Positions 51,601 to 60,236 of a stretch of DNA of 64,000 nucleotides are shown here, piece after piece. This DNA comes from Vitis vinifera. Lineage: Eukaryota > Streptophyta > Magnoliopsida > Vitales > Vitaceae. The position numbers and the translations under genes were made by a program. The notes under the pieces are model-generated. The model ran no database searches. It was not told the origin of the DNA and saw nothing but the letters and a program-made list of their open reading frames with translations. The stretch spans positions 9,067,001 through 9,131,000 of the forward strand of contig NC_081821.1 of NCBI RefSeq assembly GCF_030704535.1, written 5' to 3'. The stretch's first letter is position 1, and each line of letters begins with the position of its first letter.

Positions 51601-54600
51601 TGATTCCTAAGAAAGGGGGGGCAGAGGATTTGAAGGATTTTAGGCCAATTAGCTTGGTGGGAGGGTTGTATAAGTGATTAGCTAAGGTGTTGGCTAATAG
51701 AATGAAGGGTGTTTTAGCTAAGGTGATATCAACGTCCCAAAATGCTTTTGTGGAGGGGCGGTAGATCATGGATGCAGTGTTGGTTGCTAATGAAGCAATT
51801 GACTCCATTGTGAAAAGCAATAGAGGGGCAATTATTTGCAAATTATACATTGAGAAAGCCTATGATCATGTGGATTGGTCGTTTCTTTTAGCAGTGATGG
51901 AGAAGATTGGGTTTGGGGAAAGATGGTGCAGGTGGATAAAGTGGTGTTTATCCATTGTTAGTTTTCATTTATGGTGAATGGAAGCCCTACTAGTTTTTTC
52001 CAAAGCTCAAGGTGGTTAAGGCAAGGAGACCCCCTGTCGCCTTACTTATTTGTAGTTGTGATGGAGGCTCTTAGTTGTTTGCTAAAGAGAACAGTTGCTG
52101 GGGGTTTTTTGTCGTCTTGTTTGGTTCGGGGAAGAAGAGGCGAAAGGGTCTAGGTCTCTCATTTGTTGTTTGCTGATGATACGTTAATTTTTTGTGAAGC
52201 AAAGGAGGATCAGTTGTTGTACTTGTGCTGACTGTTAATGTGGTTTGAGGCAATTTCAGGGTTAAGAACAAATCTGGAGAAAAATGAGCTGATTCCGGTT
52301 GGTAGAGTTGAGAATGTGGAAGAGCTAGCTGATGAGTTCGGTTATAGGTGAGAAAATTGCCTTCCACTTACCTAGGAATGCCGTTGGGTGCTCCGTTTAA
52401 ATGTGTTGCAGCGTGGGATGGAATAGAAGAAAGATTCAGAAAGAAATTGGCTATGTGGAAACGTCAATACATTTCAAAAGGGGGAAGGATTACCTTAGTG
52501 CGAAGTACCTTGTCCAATTTGCCGATATATTTTATGTCTATTTTCCAGCTGCCTAGGGTGGTTAGAATTAGATTGGAGTAGATTCAAAGGGACTTCTTGT
52601 GGGGTGGTGGGGCTCTTGAGAAAAAACCGCACTTAGTAAGGTGGCCAATTGTGTGTTTAGACAAAAGAAGAGGAGGGTTGGGGGTTAAGAGTCTTGGGGC
52701 TTTCAATAGGGCTCTCCTTGGCAAATGGGTTTGGTGCTTTGCAAATGAAAGAAAGACCCTTTGGAACCAAGTGATTAGAGGGAAATACAGGGAGGAAAGA
52801 GGAGTGTGGAGATCTTGTGAGACTAGGGAGGCCTATGGAGTTGGTTTGTGGAAGACAATAAGTAAAATGGGACATCTAGTAACCCCTTCTTTTGGCTTTG
52901 TGGTGGGTGATGGTAAGAAGGTGAGGTTTTGGAAAGACAAATGGTGTACAACCATCCCTTTGTGCGGGCTTTTCCTTCATTATATGTTTTAGCTTCTTAC
53001 AAAGAGGCTTGGGTAAATGAAGTTTGGACAGCTAAGGGGGAAAGGTGGGAAGTTGGAATCCTTGTTTCAATAGACCTTTCAATGATTGGGAGTTGGAAGA
53101 AGTGGAAAGGTTGTTTTGTTGCTTGGAGGGGAAGAAGGTTAGGGTGGATGAGGAGGATAGGGTGAAGTGAATGGAATCAAAGGATGGGGTTTTCTCGGTA
53201 AAATCTCTGTATAGGACTATGCAGCCGGTGTCTCTTGCTTCTTTCCCTTCAAAGATTATTTGGAACTCTTGTGTGCAGCCCAAATTAAGCTTCTTTGCGT
53301 GGGAGGCTTCATGGGAGAGAGTTTTAACCTTGGATCGTTTGCAAAAGAGAGGTTGGGTTCTGGCAAATAGATGTTTTTTATGCCATACGTGTGAGGAGTC
53401 AATTGACTACCTCCTCATTCATTGTGAAAAAACAAGGGAAGTGTGGATGTTGCTCCTTTCTTTTTTTGGAGTTTCTTGGGTTTTTCCTCTTTCAGTGAAG
53501 GAAACCCTTTTAGGATGGAGGGGATCTTTTGTGGGTAAGAAGAGGAAGGTGGTGTGGCAATTGGGACCGTTATGTTTGTTTTGGGTCATATGGAAGGTTA
53601 GAAATTCAATTGCTTTCGAGGATTGCGGGCTGTCCATCCAAAAGCCGAAAGTTTCTTTTGTGTATTTACTATGGTCGAAAACCAATTTGTGAATAAAAGA
53701 TGGTCCTTTAACCTTAATAGATTTTATAGAGTGGGTGTGTATGCGTTAAGAGAGAAATTTTTTTTGTTTTTTTCCTTGTTGTATGAGCCCTTTTGTAGGG
53801 GGGTAAGATCCCTTATACTGTAATTCTGTGGGTCGCTATTTTAGCGCCTCTTTGCAATACAATTATACTTATTGATAAAAAAAAAAAAAAATCTAAACAA
53901 CTTTAAATAATAAAATCTTATTTCATAAGAATAATTATAAGTTAAATATCTTTAATAAAAATATATAAATTATATATTTGTGATGTTATCGGTTAAAGTA
54001 TTTTGAATGAATTGATTTCTTAGTAGGAGGGAAAAAATTCAAGAATCTACCCTTCCTTTTCTATAGCATAACTTAACTGAAGTTTCTTTAGAATGCTCAT
54101 TTGAGCCAAAGCTCAACCATTGGTTCAACTATTGAATCATAAGTTGGTAACTTTTTCGGTTCAATGATTTGTCCGGTTTTGAAAACATTGTCCCTAAGTA
54201 CCTCTTGAACAATTTTAGGTATCTTAATTGAGTTAAGTGTGGAAACAAGAAGTAGAAATGTAGGAGACAATTATCAAATGAGATAAAATTAACGTTTTAA
54301 AAGGTTATAGAGGCTTAAGCCTTAAAGCTAGCCTCAGGTGAGGCTTCGCGAATTAGCATTGAGGTTATGCCCTTAATTAGGATAATTAAGGCTTAAATCT
54401 CATCTAATTTAGGGTTAAAGCTTTGAGGCTATAGCCTTAAGGCTATTGAGGCCTAATCCTCAAAAATCCAAAGGGTTTTTTGCCTTTGTGGGCTTTTGGC
54501 ATATATTTTATAAGAGGTTTAAGCCTCAATATTCAAAGAGTTTTAATGAGTTTTATCATTTATGCTTTTGTGGGTTTTGGATCTAGATTTCATGAGTTTT

Positions 54601-57600
54601 GTATTGAGTCCTGGCTTGGTTAAACTTTTTATAAAATAAGGGCTTAGTTGACTTTCGATTAACCTTTTACATGGAAGAGAAAAAGAGAGATTGAGAAGAA
54701 AGAGTAGGGAAATTATTGACTGTCCTAATGATTGAATTCATATATTATCATTATCTTATTATTGATAGAGAAGAAAAAATACCACTAACTTGGTGGATGA
54801 AGAACAAGAATTGGATAGATATTAACATTGATGGGGAGGATAAGACAACAATTGCATATGATTATGTTCCTTTGAGGATCTTACTAGTGACAATGATAGT
54901 AACATTGAAACTTATTTGATAAAACCATGACAGAAAACTAAATTTTAGAATAGAGAAAATGAAACTAAATTAGAACTTATTAACAATGATAAATAATTAA
55001 TTTTATAAGTATGAAACTTATGCCTTTTTATTATTCATTTTTTTTTTGTGACTTTATGAGTATTTCTCTGATTTTTTAAAATAATTTTTTTTATTAATTA
55101 TTTGCTTAAGTTGAGGCTTATGCCTCGTTCTGCCTCGAGGCTTATGTCTCACCTCATTTGGACATATTGCTTTAAAACCCCTTTTAGCCTTATGATTTGG
55201 AAGAAGTTGTTGAAGCTATAACCCAAATTTGGAAGAAGATCAACAAGAAGAAGGTATAGAAGGGTTTGATCTCCAAATATTATGATTCATTGGCATACAA
55301 ATTGAAATCCCTTGGTAGATTGAAAATTAGTTATTCTTTTTATGTGAGTTTATTGAAGCCCTTTCATGAGATTCAAGATCACATCAGGATGCAACAAAAT
55401 AGTACACCTCCAACTATCTTAGAGAAATTTGAGTGAGTGCTTTCCAAGATATCGGATCACTGAAATATGAGGGCAAGCAAGAAGAATAGAAAGACTGATT
55501 ATTTAGTTTATTGGAAAAAGACTCCAAAAAGTGAAACTAGCTTATAAAGAGATACAATCTTGTGGCAATTTGAAGAGTTAGCATAAACTTATTTGCAAGC
55601 TAAGTCAACAAGGGCACTAACTCCACCTTGTGGGGGTGGTTTGTTAGCACCTTGACTATGATGATGCTGTACAAAGGATTCATGTGATGACACCTTGCAC
55701 ACATGAGTGCCTATGACATATAGGAAGACACACCATGACTTAGACAAGGTGAGGTTCTTAGGACATTTGATAGCATGTCACTATGTGAGAAGGGAGTGTT
55801 ATGGATGTTGAACGTTAGACTGGTGGTGACTGAAGGGTAGCACATGCGCATACCCACATAAGGCACCATGTGGGTGACAAAAATTTGAGTTTGGGATTTC
55901 GTTGGTGAAAGGTGAATCTCAATAATGGATTACACTTAGAGGGGGGGTGAATAGGTGTTGTTGAACTATAAAAAAAATTTTCTAACAAAGATTACCTAAC
56001 CTTAGAATTTCTCAATGGAAATAAACTTCTTTTCTAACAACTTTTTAGCAAAGCATAAAATCCACAAGCAAGTATGTATGCACCAACACTCTCCCAACAA
56101 TTTATAATACAATTCACATGCAAATGCTTCAATATTCCTCAAAATTAATTCAAAAGAAGAATTATCTCCTTAACTCATTTCAATTTACTACAAGATATCA
56201 TTAACCAAAATGAATAGAAAAATTATTGAAGATATTCCATGGATAATCACACTTATTTCAGTTCATATATCTTCCATTCAACATATATGCCCAAGAAACC
56301 AATGATATCAAAAACTTAAAATAAATCAAAGAGTAGAGTGAGAGAAATAGACAATTGACATCGGATTTTAACGTGGAAAACCTCCGAAGAGATAAAAAAC
56401 CACGGGCTTACAATCGATTGAAAACATCCACTATGAAGAATAAAAATTGCATACAAGGTTTTACCTAACTCAAGCCAACCAATCCTTTTCGGACAACTTG
56501 ACTAGTACCTTTCGGTTTTAACTTCTCACCCTTTTTTTCTGGAGCACACTTGGAGTCCACACGAAGCTCGATCTCGGTCTCTTCTTGAATCCACACAAGA
56601 AGAAAATGGGTTTTTGCACAAAACCAAGAGAATGAGAGATGAATGTTTTAGAAATCAACCCATGTTCATTTTCAGAAAATCCATTTAAAAAATTTTCTTG
56701 GAAAAATTGGATGAGATTTTCTTAGTATGTAAACACCCTCAAAATGGTAAGGAATGAGAAGCTCTCTCTCACGACTGCTGTAGTCTCTGCTCACTAGAAA
56801 TGGGAAAAGTTTGTATTTAAAAAGCAAAAGAAACCCTTAATTTAATGGCTGAAATTTGATCTTAAAAATAGGTTAGTTGGATCGATCCAAAAACAGGGGA
56901 GCAAAAGCCTTTTAGCAAAAAATATTTCTCATAACTTTTTGAACTCTTTTTAAAGATGAAAAATAGGGTTGATTCACTTCATTCAACACACACTTGGCTA
57001 CAAACCTCGACCTCTTAGCAAAGTCTTAATCTTTAAGGGTCAAGTAGTTTGAAAAAGAATTGGAAAACTAAGTTGGGGGATACTTAGGAATTTTTTCCGG
57101 AATTGCCAACCTAGCTAAATACTCATAGTTGGGTTGAAAATTTTTCTTTAAAGAGGATGCATTAGGGAGTTTCCAAGCAGTGAAATATTTTTTGAGATTT
57201 TTTATAATTAAAGAAAATTCATCATGTTTGTGGAAACAACTATGATGTTTCCTCCTATCAAAATGGAAAGGGGGAGAATGACTCTCCCAAAGGTGGTACT
57301 AAACATGAGTGACAATGACTATGTACTCCGAAGACAAGACATGGATTCTTAGGCAAGGTGTGATGGTGAGCCTTACTAGCAAACACGCTTGGGTGCAATG
57401 TCATGAGTATGGTGCAACCATAGGTGTAATACCATGGCTTGCAGCTGTGACACATGGCATGGTTCAGATAGGCTTCTGATAGAAGGAAAAGGCAATACTA
57501 GCATAAATGGGCCAACAATGCAACATATGTGGATTACAGGTTAAAAGGGGGGAATGACTCTCCCAAGGTGGTAATACAATGTGAGTGACAACGACTATGC

Positions 57601-60236
57601 TACTCCAAAGGCATGACAGGGATTCTTAGATAAGGTGTGATGGTGAGCCTTACCTGCAAACATGCATGGGTGCCATGTCATGAGTGTGGTGCAATTATAG
57701 GTGTAGTACCATGGTGTGCAGCTGTGACACATGGCATGGTTCAGGTAGGCCTCTGATAGAAGGAAAAAAGCAATACTAGCATACATAGACCAACAATGCA
57801 ACATATGTGGGTTGTAGGCTAAGAGGGATGCTTGGCATGTACGGGTCATGTTGCAATAAGAATGTGGGCTAAGATATGTTGCAATAAGAATGTGGGCTAA
57901 GAGAGGGCTAAGATAGGGCTTGGCACACATTGGGTCACCTATACATTCATTGGGTTGAATGGCATATGTGTGCTCAACATGGTGCAACACTTGGCATTGG
58001 TGAAAGACTAGGCCAAGGTTATTGGCACAACAAGAGCATGACACTTGTTGAAGGCACAAAGATGTGACACCTTGGCATTGGGCGAAGCCTAAGCAAGGTG
58101 TTGATGGTGCATCAATAGGATGACACCTACCATGGGGTTGTAAGGCATCAGATATAGGACACGTGACAGGCTACTGATGCTTGCAATATACATGACACAA
58201 GATGACACAAGCCAAGCAATTCCTTGTAATAATGGAACAGATGGCATGCAATGGTGCAATACTGCTAAGAAAGGTGGCATGACATGATTAAGACAGCGGG
58301 CTGTTGAGCATGGCTACCAGTAGCATGAGCAGGGGCATGTAATGCAACTGTTATGATAAGTGGCATGAGCAAGAGGAGCATGAAATGAAATTACTATGAC
58401 AGGTGGTAATGACATAGGTCATGGGTTGGAAAACTAGCCAAAGCAGGGGTAGTGTTAGTGGGTTGATTCCTAAAATGTGGGTATAACTAGTGTACTTTAT
58501 CAGGCCCTCTCTGCATGAACTTTCTAAAGAAAGTTGTGTAAGTCTTACTCAGAGAAGGCCATGCCTGTTTCTTGTAATCACTTGGGAGAGTTAGTATAAC
58601 TTGGGGTTTTGTTCCCTGTAAGCATTGTGTTGCTTTTGTGATTGTTGCTTGTGCATATGTGGGGATTGAAAAGGGTTGGCTTAGAGGTCTTCTAAATGCT
58701 GCACACCTTAAAAGAGTTGGGGGTTAAACTTTGTGTCTGTGTTAGTTCTCAAGTACTCATGGTTAGCTACATGAATTCTCTTTTCTTTTTCAACCATTCA
58801 ACTATATCTAGGTTCTATGCCACAGCCCTCATGTCTTTTCTATCACTACTTATTACTGCAGGTATGATCTTCATTTCACTTGACCTGAACTTTGATGCAA
58901 GTTTTCATCATCTTGGATAGATTCTATTTGCAAATGCATTCAAGTTTAATTCAGTTTCTTCTCTCATGGTCATCCATCTCAACATTTTCACTTCAGCTAC
59001 ACTTATTTAAAGAAAATATCATTTCTTGATTGGCCAACATTTTATATAAAAGAACGTAGTTGTTATCGTCTATCCCTGCTATAATTTTACTCATGTGGTT
59101 GATTTTCAGTCTCTCATTTTCATTTTGGTTGTGGTCTTGTTGTCTTGGTCGATTTTTGTATTCCATCTTTACTTCTTGGCAAGCAAATTAAATCACCAAA
59201 ATGATGTTCCTAAATGCTTGTTGTGGCTTATGATGACTCCTTCAAATGCAAGTACTGTAGAGTTTTAGTATCAGATTTCACATATTAGAAGTTTTGCACC
59301 TGGATGAGACTGAGGACAATAGAAGTAATAGAGTAATTTTAGTGAAACAAAAATGGGGGCTAGCTTAGCATAATGTCATGGGGAAATTTGTGAGCCTGAG
59401 CACTATAATGTGGTGTACTTTGATACACATTATGTTGATTGAGATGTGTTTTAAGCCAAATACCCATTTGTTAAGTAGACCATGGTAGTTGCAAAGGTTG
59501 TCCAGAATCATGAAACTACTGGCCAAGCCTTGCCAGATGGCAGCTTGGCTGGACAAGAACTAGTTGGATAGTCAGAGACCACCTATGTATCCAAACCCTT
59601 TGGTTTTTCTTTTGTTCCTTTTCTGTACTCTAAAGCCATCACAAATTCTCGACATGTTTAGCTTATCCCTTGTTTCTCTCTTCATGATGGAAAAGGGATT
59701 ATTCTCGATGGCAGTTTCCAATTCAATTCTTTCTTATAGAGTTTTGATTATTCATCTTTCTGATATGAAAATGCTCAACCTTGTGTCTCATCTATCTAAT
59801 TTATCTGCAACATGTATTTGCTGTCCCAGTTACTTATATCAAATTATGAAATGGTTGATAGGTTGCATGTGTTTTAATGTTCCATCTTCAGCGAGATGAT
59901 TTTCCTGTGGACACACATGTGAGTATTATATATTTCAAATTGATACCACATGAGAAAATTAGTTAATATGAAAACCCTATGCAGGTAATCCAGATTGGGA
60001 AGGCCATTGGTTGGGTTCCCGCAGTGGCAGACAGGAAAAAGGCATATCTTCATCTCAACCGACGGATCCCGGATGAGCTAAAATTTGACCTTAACTGTCT
60101 TCTTTTCACACATGGCAAACTCTGCCATGAATGTACCCAAAAAGGGGCCAACCAGAAAAGAAAGGAATCCCATGAGAGCTCTTGTCCTCTGTTAACTTAC
60201 TGTGGTGATATGTTTAAATCCAGCAGCCCCAATTGA
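36679..60236 (+). CDS. HhH-GPD DNA glycosylase (endonuclease III superfamily), 4 exons, 22-kb intron 3
   Basis: Four exons join in frame to 310 residues: 36679-37101, 37454-37654, 59862-59918 and 59985-60236. The family flips and excises damaged bases in base excision repair. Visible motifs are [15 protein letters not shown] (about 115-129), the helix-hairpin-helix FKGIGPKT (201-208) with K207 at the place of the Schiff-base lysine of endonuclease III, and FPVDTHV with D225 as the catalytic aspartate. So both residues for glycosylase and lyase activity are present. The C-terminus has C274-X2-C277-X16-C294-X5-C300, which could hold a 4Fe-4S cluster but lacks the usual C-X6-C-X2-C-X5-C spacing. 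The basic N-terminus (RSRKRKQEE) suits nuclear import. The protein matches the small plant glycosylases related to, but much shorter than, DEMETER. Substrate is unknown. Exons 3 and 4 are 22 kb away from exons 1 and 2 beyond a nest of transposons; transcription across it is not proven here. Confidence 0.9.
38990..40330 (+). repeat. 5' LTR of the Ty3/gypsy element
   Basis: Shares long blocks with 55797-58741: aaggcaccatgtgggtg, gggatttYgttgggttga, the aaaggtggt block, caaggtgt(c/g)atggtgagcctt, gcatggttcag-like, gcacaaagatgtg, gggttggaaaact, and the end block gtgttgctt..ttgcttgtgca...gggg...aaaaggcttg. It has one copy of a segment that is doubled in the 3' LTR. It probably starts at tactatagg, aligned with tgttatgg of the other LTR. 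Confidence 0.75.
40335..40347 (+). other. Primer binding site of the gypsy element (tRNA-Met type), degraded
   Basis: TTGATATTAGAGC follows the 5' LTR within a few bases. It differs from the usual initiator tRNA-Met complement (TGGTATCAGAGC core) at two positions, both transitions of the G-to-A or C-to-T kind. Confidence 0.6.
40430..40456 (-). mobile_element. Tail-only L1 insertion (about 27 bp) in gag
   Basis: A T run followed by gatag reads, on the minus strand, ctatc plus poly-A, the exact 3' end seen in another L1 insertion here (42340-42396). The 11-base sequence GTGAGGTCCCT flanks it at 40419-40429 and 40457-40467. About ten extra bases (tgtggtccct) lie next to the left duplication, perhaps filler. 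Confidence 0.55.
42340..42396 (+). mobile_element. 57-bp L1 3'-end insertion in the gypsy reverse transcriptase
   Basis: A 57-base piece ending in gtttcctatc and 13 A residues splits the RT frame. The duplicated target tgYgttcagattat is present on both sides (42326-42339 and 42397-42410) with one C/T difference. Removing the piece and one duplicate restores a typical RT arrangement. The piece has the composition of an L1 3' UTR. Confidence 0.75.
42754..43492. mobile_element. Unclassified insertion of about 740 bp in the gypsy RT
   Basis: The RT coding sense passes from HVVHMHK (ending about 42751) to KVLQRLRQ (from about 43490) if this block is skipped. The block starts tgatgagg, has no coding sense, contains a TATA-like cttataaatagaac at about 43170 and a pyrimidine-rich tail. 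It could be a solo LTR. Only aaa is shared at both junctions, so no target duplication is proven. Confidence 0.5.
45916..46544 (-). mobile_element. 5'-truncated L1 copy inside the copia fragment
   Basis: Flanked by the 11-base duplication AGTTTCTTGAT (45905-45915 and 46545-46555), with the poly-A tail at the left on the minus strand. The minus strand encodes the ORF2 C-terminus without a stop for 133 residues ([60 protein letters not shown]). This is the same family as the long L1 at 47442-53890, whose tail it shares (ttattgat plus poly-A). Confidence 0.9.
47501..50022 (+). pseudogene. L1 ORF1 (DUF4283-type gag-like protein), disabled
   Basis: The frame starts [20 protein letters not shown] at 47501, is stopped by TGA at 47612, and stays in the same frame to a TAG ending at 48868. 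The middle shows the DUF4283 nucleic-acid-binding region of plant L1 ORF1 ([59 protein letters not shown]). Beyond 48868 the same frame continues to a run of 25 G residues at 49618-49642, after which the sense moves to another frame up to 50022. The part 49020-49400 holds internal repeats of the pattern SFQRDxLGxxDN. One in-frame TAG at about 49370 stands where the neighbouring repeat copy has a CAA glutamine codon. Confidence 0.85.
49618..49642. repeat. Poly-G run (25 G) in L1 ORF1
   Basis: Twenty-five consecutive G at the point where the ORF1 sense changes frame. Its length may be uncertain in the assembly. Confidence 0.9.
50076..53692 (+). pseudogene. L1 ORF2 (endonuclease, reverse transcriptase, zinc-binding tail), disabled
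   Basis: Domains in order: an apurinic-type endonuclease (50076 to about 50800) with [24 protein letters not shown] and FDHSPIIL; a reverse transcriptase (about 51450-52330) with [44 protein letters not shown] and the catalytic [10 protein letters not shown] at about 52170; and the C-terminal zf-RVT part (about 53260-53690; [20 protein letters not shown]). The first RT aspartate region reads [12 protein letters not shown], where LDIEKAYD is usual, so a key Asp is Tyr. About a dozen stops and frame changes near 51955, 52330 and 52960 destroy the frame. A run of 16 G lies at 50791-50806. Confidence 0.88.
54290..55190. repeat. Repeat rich in gaggcttaagcc-type words, possible MITE
   Basis: Starts near acgttttaaaaggttatagaggcttaagcc and ends near cgaggcttatg...ttgctttaaaacc, so the ends show weak inverted similarity (gttttaaa and gaggctta words). 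The motif gaggctta(a/t)gcc recurs many times in both orientations. Its middle has an open frame of 67 codons with no recognised domain. It separates the copia fragment from the resumed gypsy sequence. No target duplication was found. Confidence 0.4.
55197..55640 (+). pseudogene. 3' end of gypsy pol with chromodomain-like tail
   Basis: Broken frames read [13 protein letters not shown], then [50 protein letters not shown] and LWQFEELA. This is the arrangement of the integrase C-terminal region followed by a chromodomain (YLVxWKxxxxxE..TW-like) in Ty3/gypsy chromoviruses. Several stops are present. Confidence 0.7.
55906..57127. mobile_element. Solo-LTR-like insertion (1,222 bp) in the 3' LTR, 5-bp duplication
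   Basis: GTTGG occurs on both sides (55901-55905 and 57128-57132), while the 5' LTR has a single uninterrupted gttgggttga at this place. The insert starts TGAAAGGTG and ends ACTCATA. Near its start is cacttagagggggggtgaatagg and further on ttttaacgtggaaaacctcc, words I associate with plant copia LTRs. No coding sequence is present. Confidence 0.7.
57276..57828. repeat. Tandem duplication, period about 276 bp, in the 3' LTR
   Basis: Both copies start gaatgactctcccaa, contain gagtgacaa(t/c)gactatg, taaggtgtgatggtgagcc-like, gcagctgtgacacatggcat and ggccaacaatgcaacatatg-like blocks in the same order. The 5' LTR has only one copy, so the duplication is a later event. A short repeat of gttgcaataagaatgtgggc follows at 57851-57900. 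Confidence 0.8.

Larger units (their letters stand above)
47442..53890 (+). mobile_element. Near full-length L1 LINE, 6.4 kb, perfect 17-bp target site duplication
   Basis: The 17-base sequence ATCTAAACAACTTTAAA lies at 47425-47441 and again at 53891-53907 without mismatch. The element ends in ttattgat followed by an A run. It has a 5' leader of about 60 bases, ORF1 and ORF2 in the normal order, and hence looks full-length. Both frames are broken by stops and frameshifts, so it cannot move by itself. It lies inside the hAT-like element. Confidence 0.92.
46744..54190. mobile_element. hAT-like non-autonomous element split by the long L1
   Basis: The left end caatgttttaaaaactgga and the right end in reverse complement caatgttttcaaaaccgga form inverted repeats. 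The flanks TCCTTAAG (46736-46743) and TCCCTAAG (54191-54198) are an 8-base duplication with one mismatch, typical of the hAT superfamily. Without the L1 it would be about 980 bp long. The body has tracts such as ggttggttcgac and ttggttcaac near the ends, and no transposase. It interrupts the copia reverse transcriptase in frame-compatible positions. Confidence 0.75.
44380..54260 (-). mobile_element. Ty1/copia fragment in reverse orientation, itself interrupted
   Basis: Minus-strand coding remnants are RNase H at 44978-44688 ([16 protein letters not shown] and [14 protein letters not shown]) and the start of the reverse transcriptase at about 46735-46636 ([20 protein letters not shown]). The preceding residues continue across the hAT-like insertion at 54199-54255 ([10 protein letters not shown]). 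Sequence at 44380-44690 probably includes the 3' LTR and the polypurine region (tccttaggctgg on the plus strand). Most of RT is eroded. The right end beyond 54260 is unclear. Confidence 0.75.
38990..58741 (+). mobile_element. Decayed Ty3/gypsy retrotransposon, interrupted by nested elements
   Basis: Related long terminal repeats lie at 38990-40330 and 55797-58741. Between them, in order, are a primer binding site, gag, protease, reverse transcriptase, RNase H and, after an 11-kb interruption (44380 to about 55195), the end of pol. The integrase core is missing between these two parts. LTRs differ widely and frames carry many stops, so the element is old. No target duplication was found at the outer ends, so the limits may be a few bases off. 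Confidence 0.85.
55797..58741 (+). repeat. 3' LTR of the Ty3/gypsy element, expanded by insertion and duplication
   Basis: Preceded by the purine tract gagaagggag. It aligns with the 5' LTR but is 1.6 kb longer because of a 1.2-kb insertion (55906-57127) and a tandem duplication (57276-57828). Its end block (ttgtgcatatgtggggattg...gagttgggggttaaactttgtg) matches the end of the 5' LTR. Confidence 0.75.
37655..59861 (+). other. Giant 22.2-kb intron 3 of the DNA glycosylase gene
   Basis: The donor is AAAACG|GTAATT and the acceptor TTGATAG|GTTGCATG. The frame is preserved (phase 0), and the spliced product GIGPKT|VACVLMF is the expected family sequence. The first 1.3 kb (37655-38989) and last 1.1 kb (58742-59861) look like original intron. 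Almost all between is retrotransposon, annotated separately. Confidence 0.88.
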
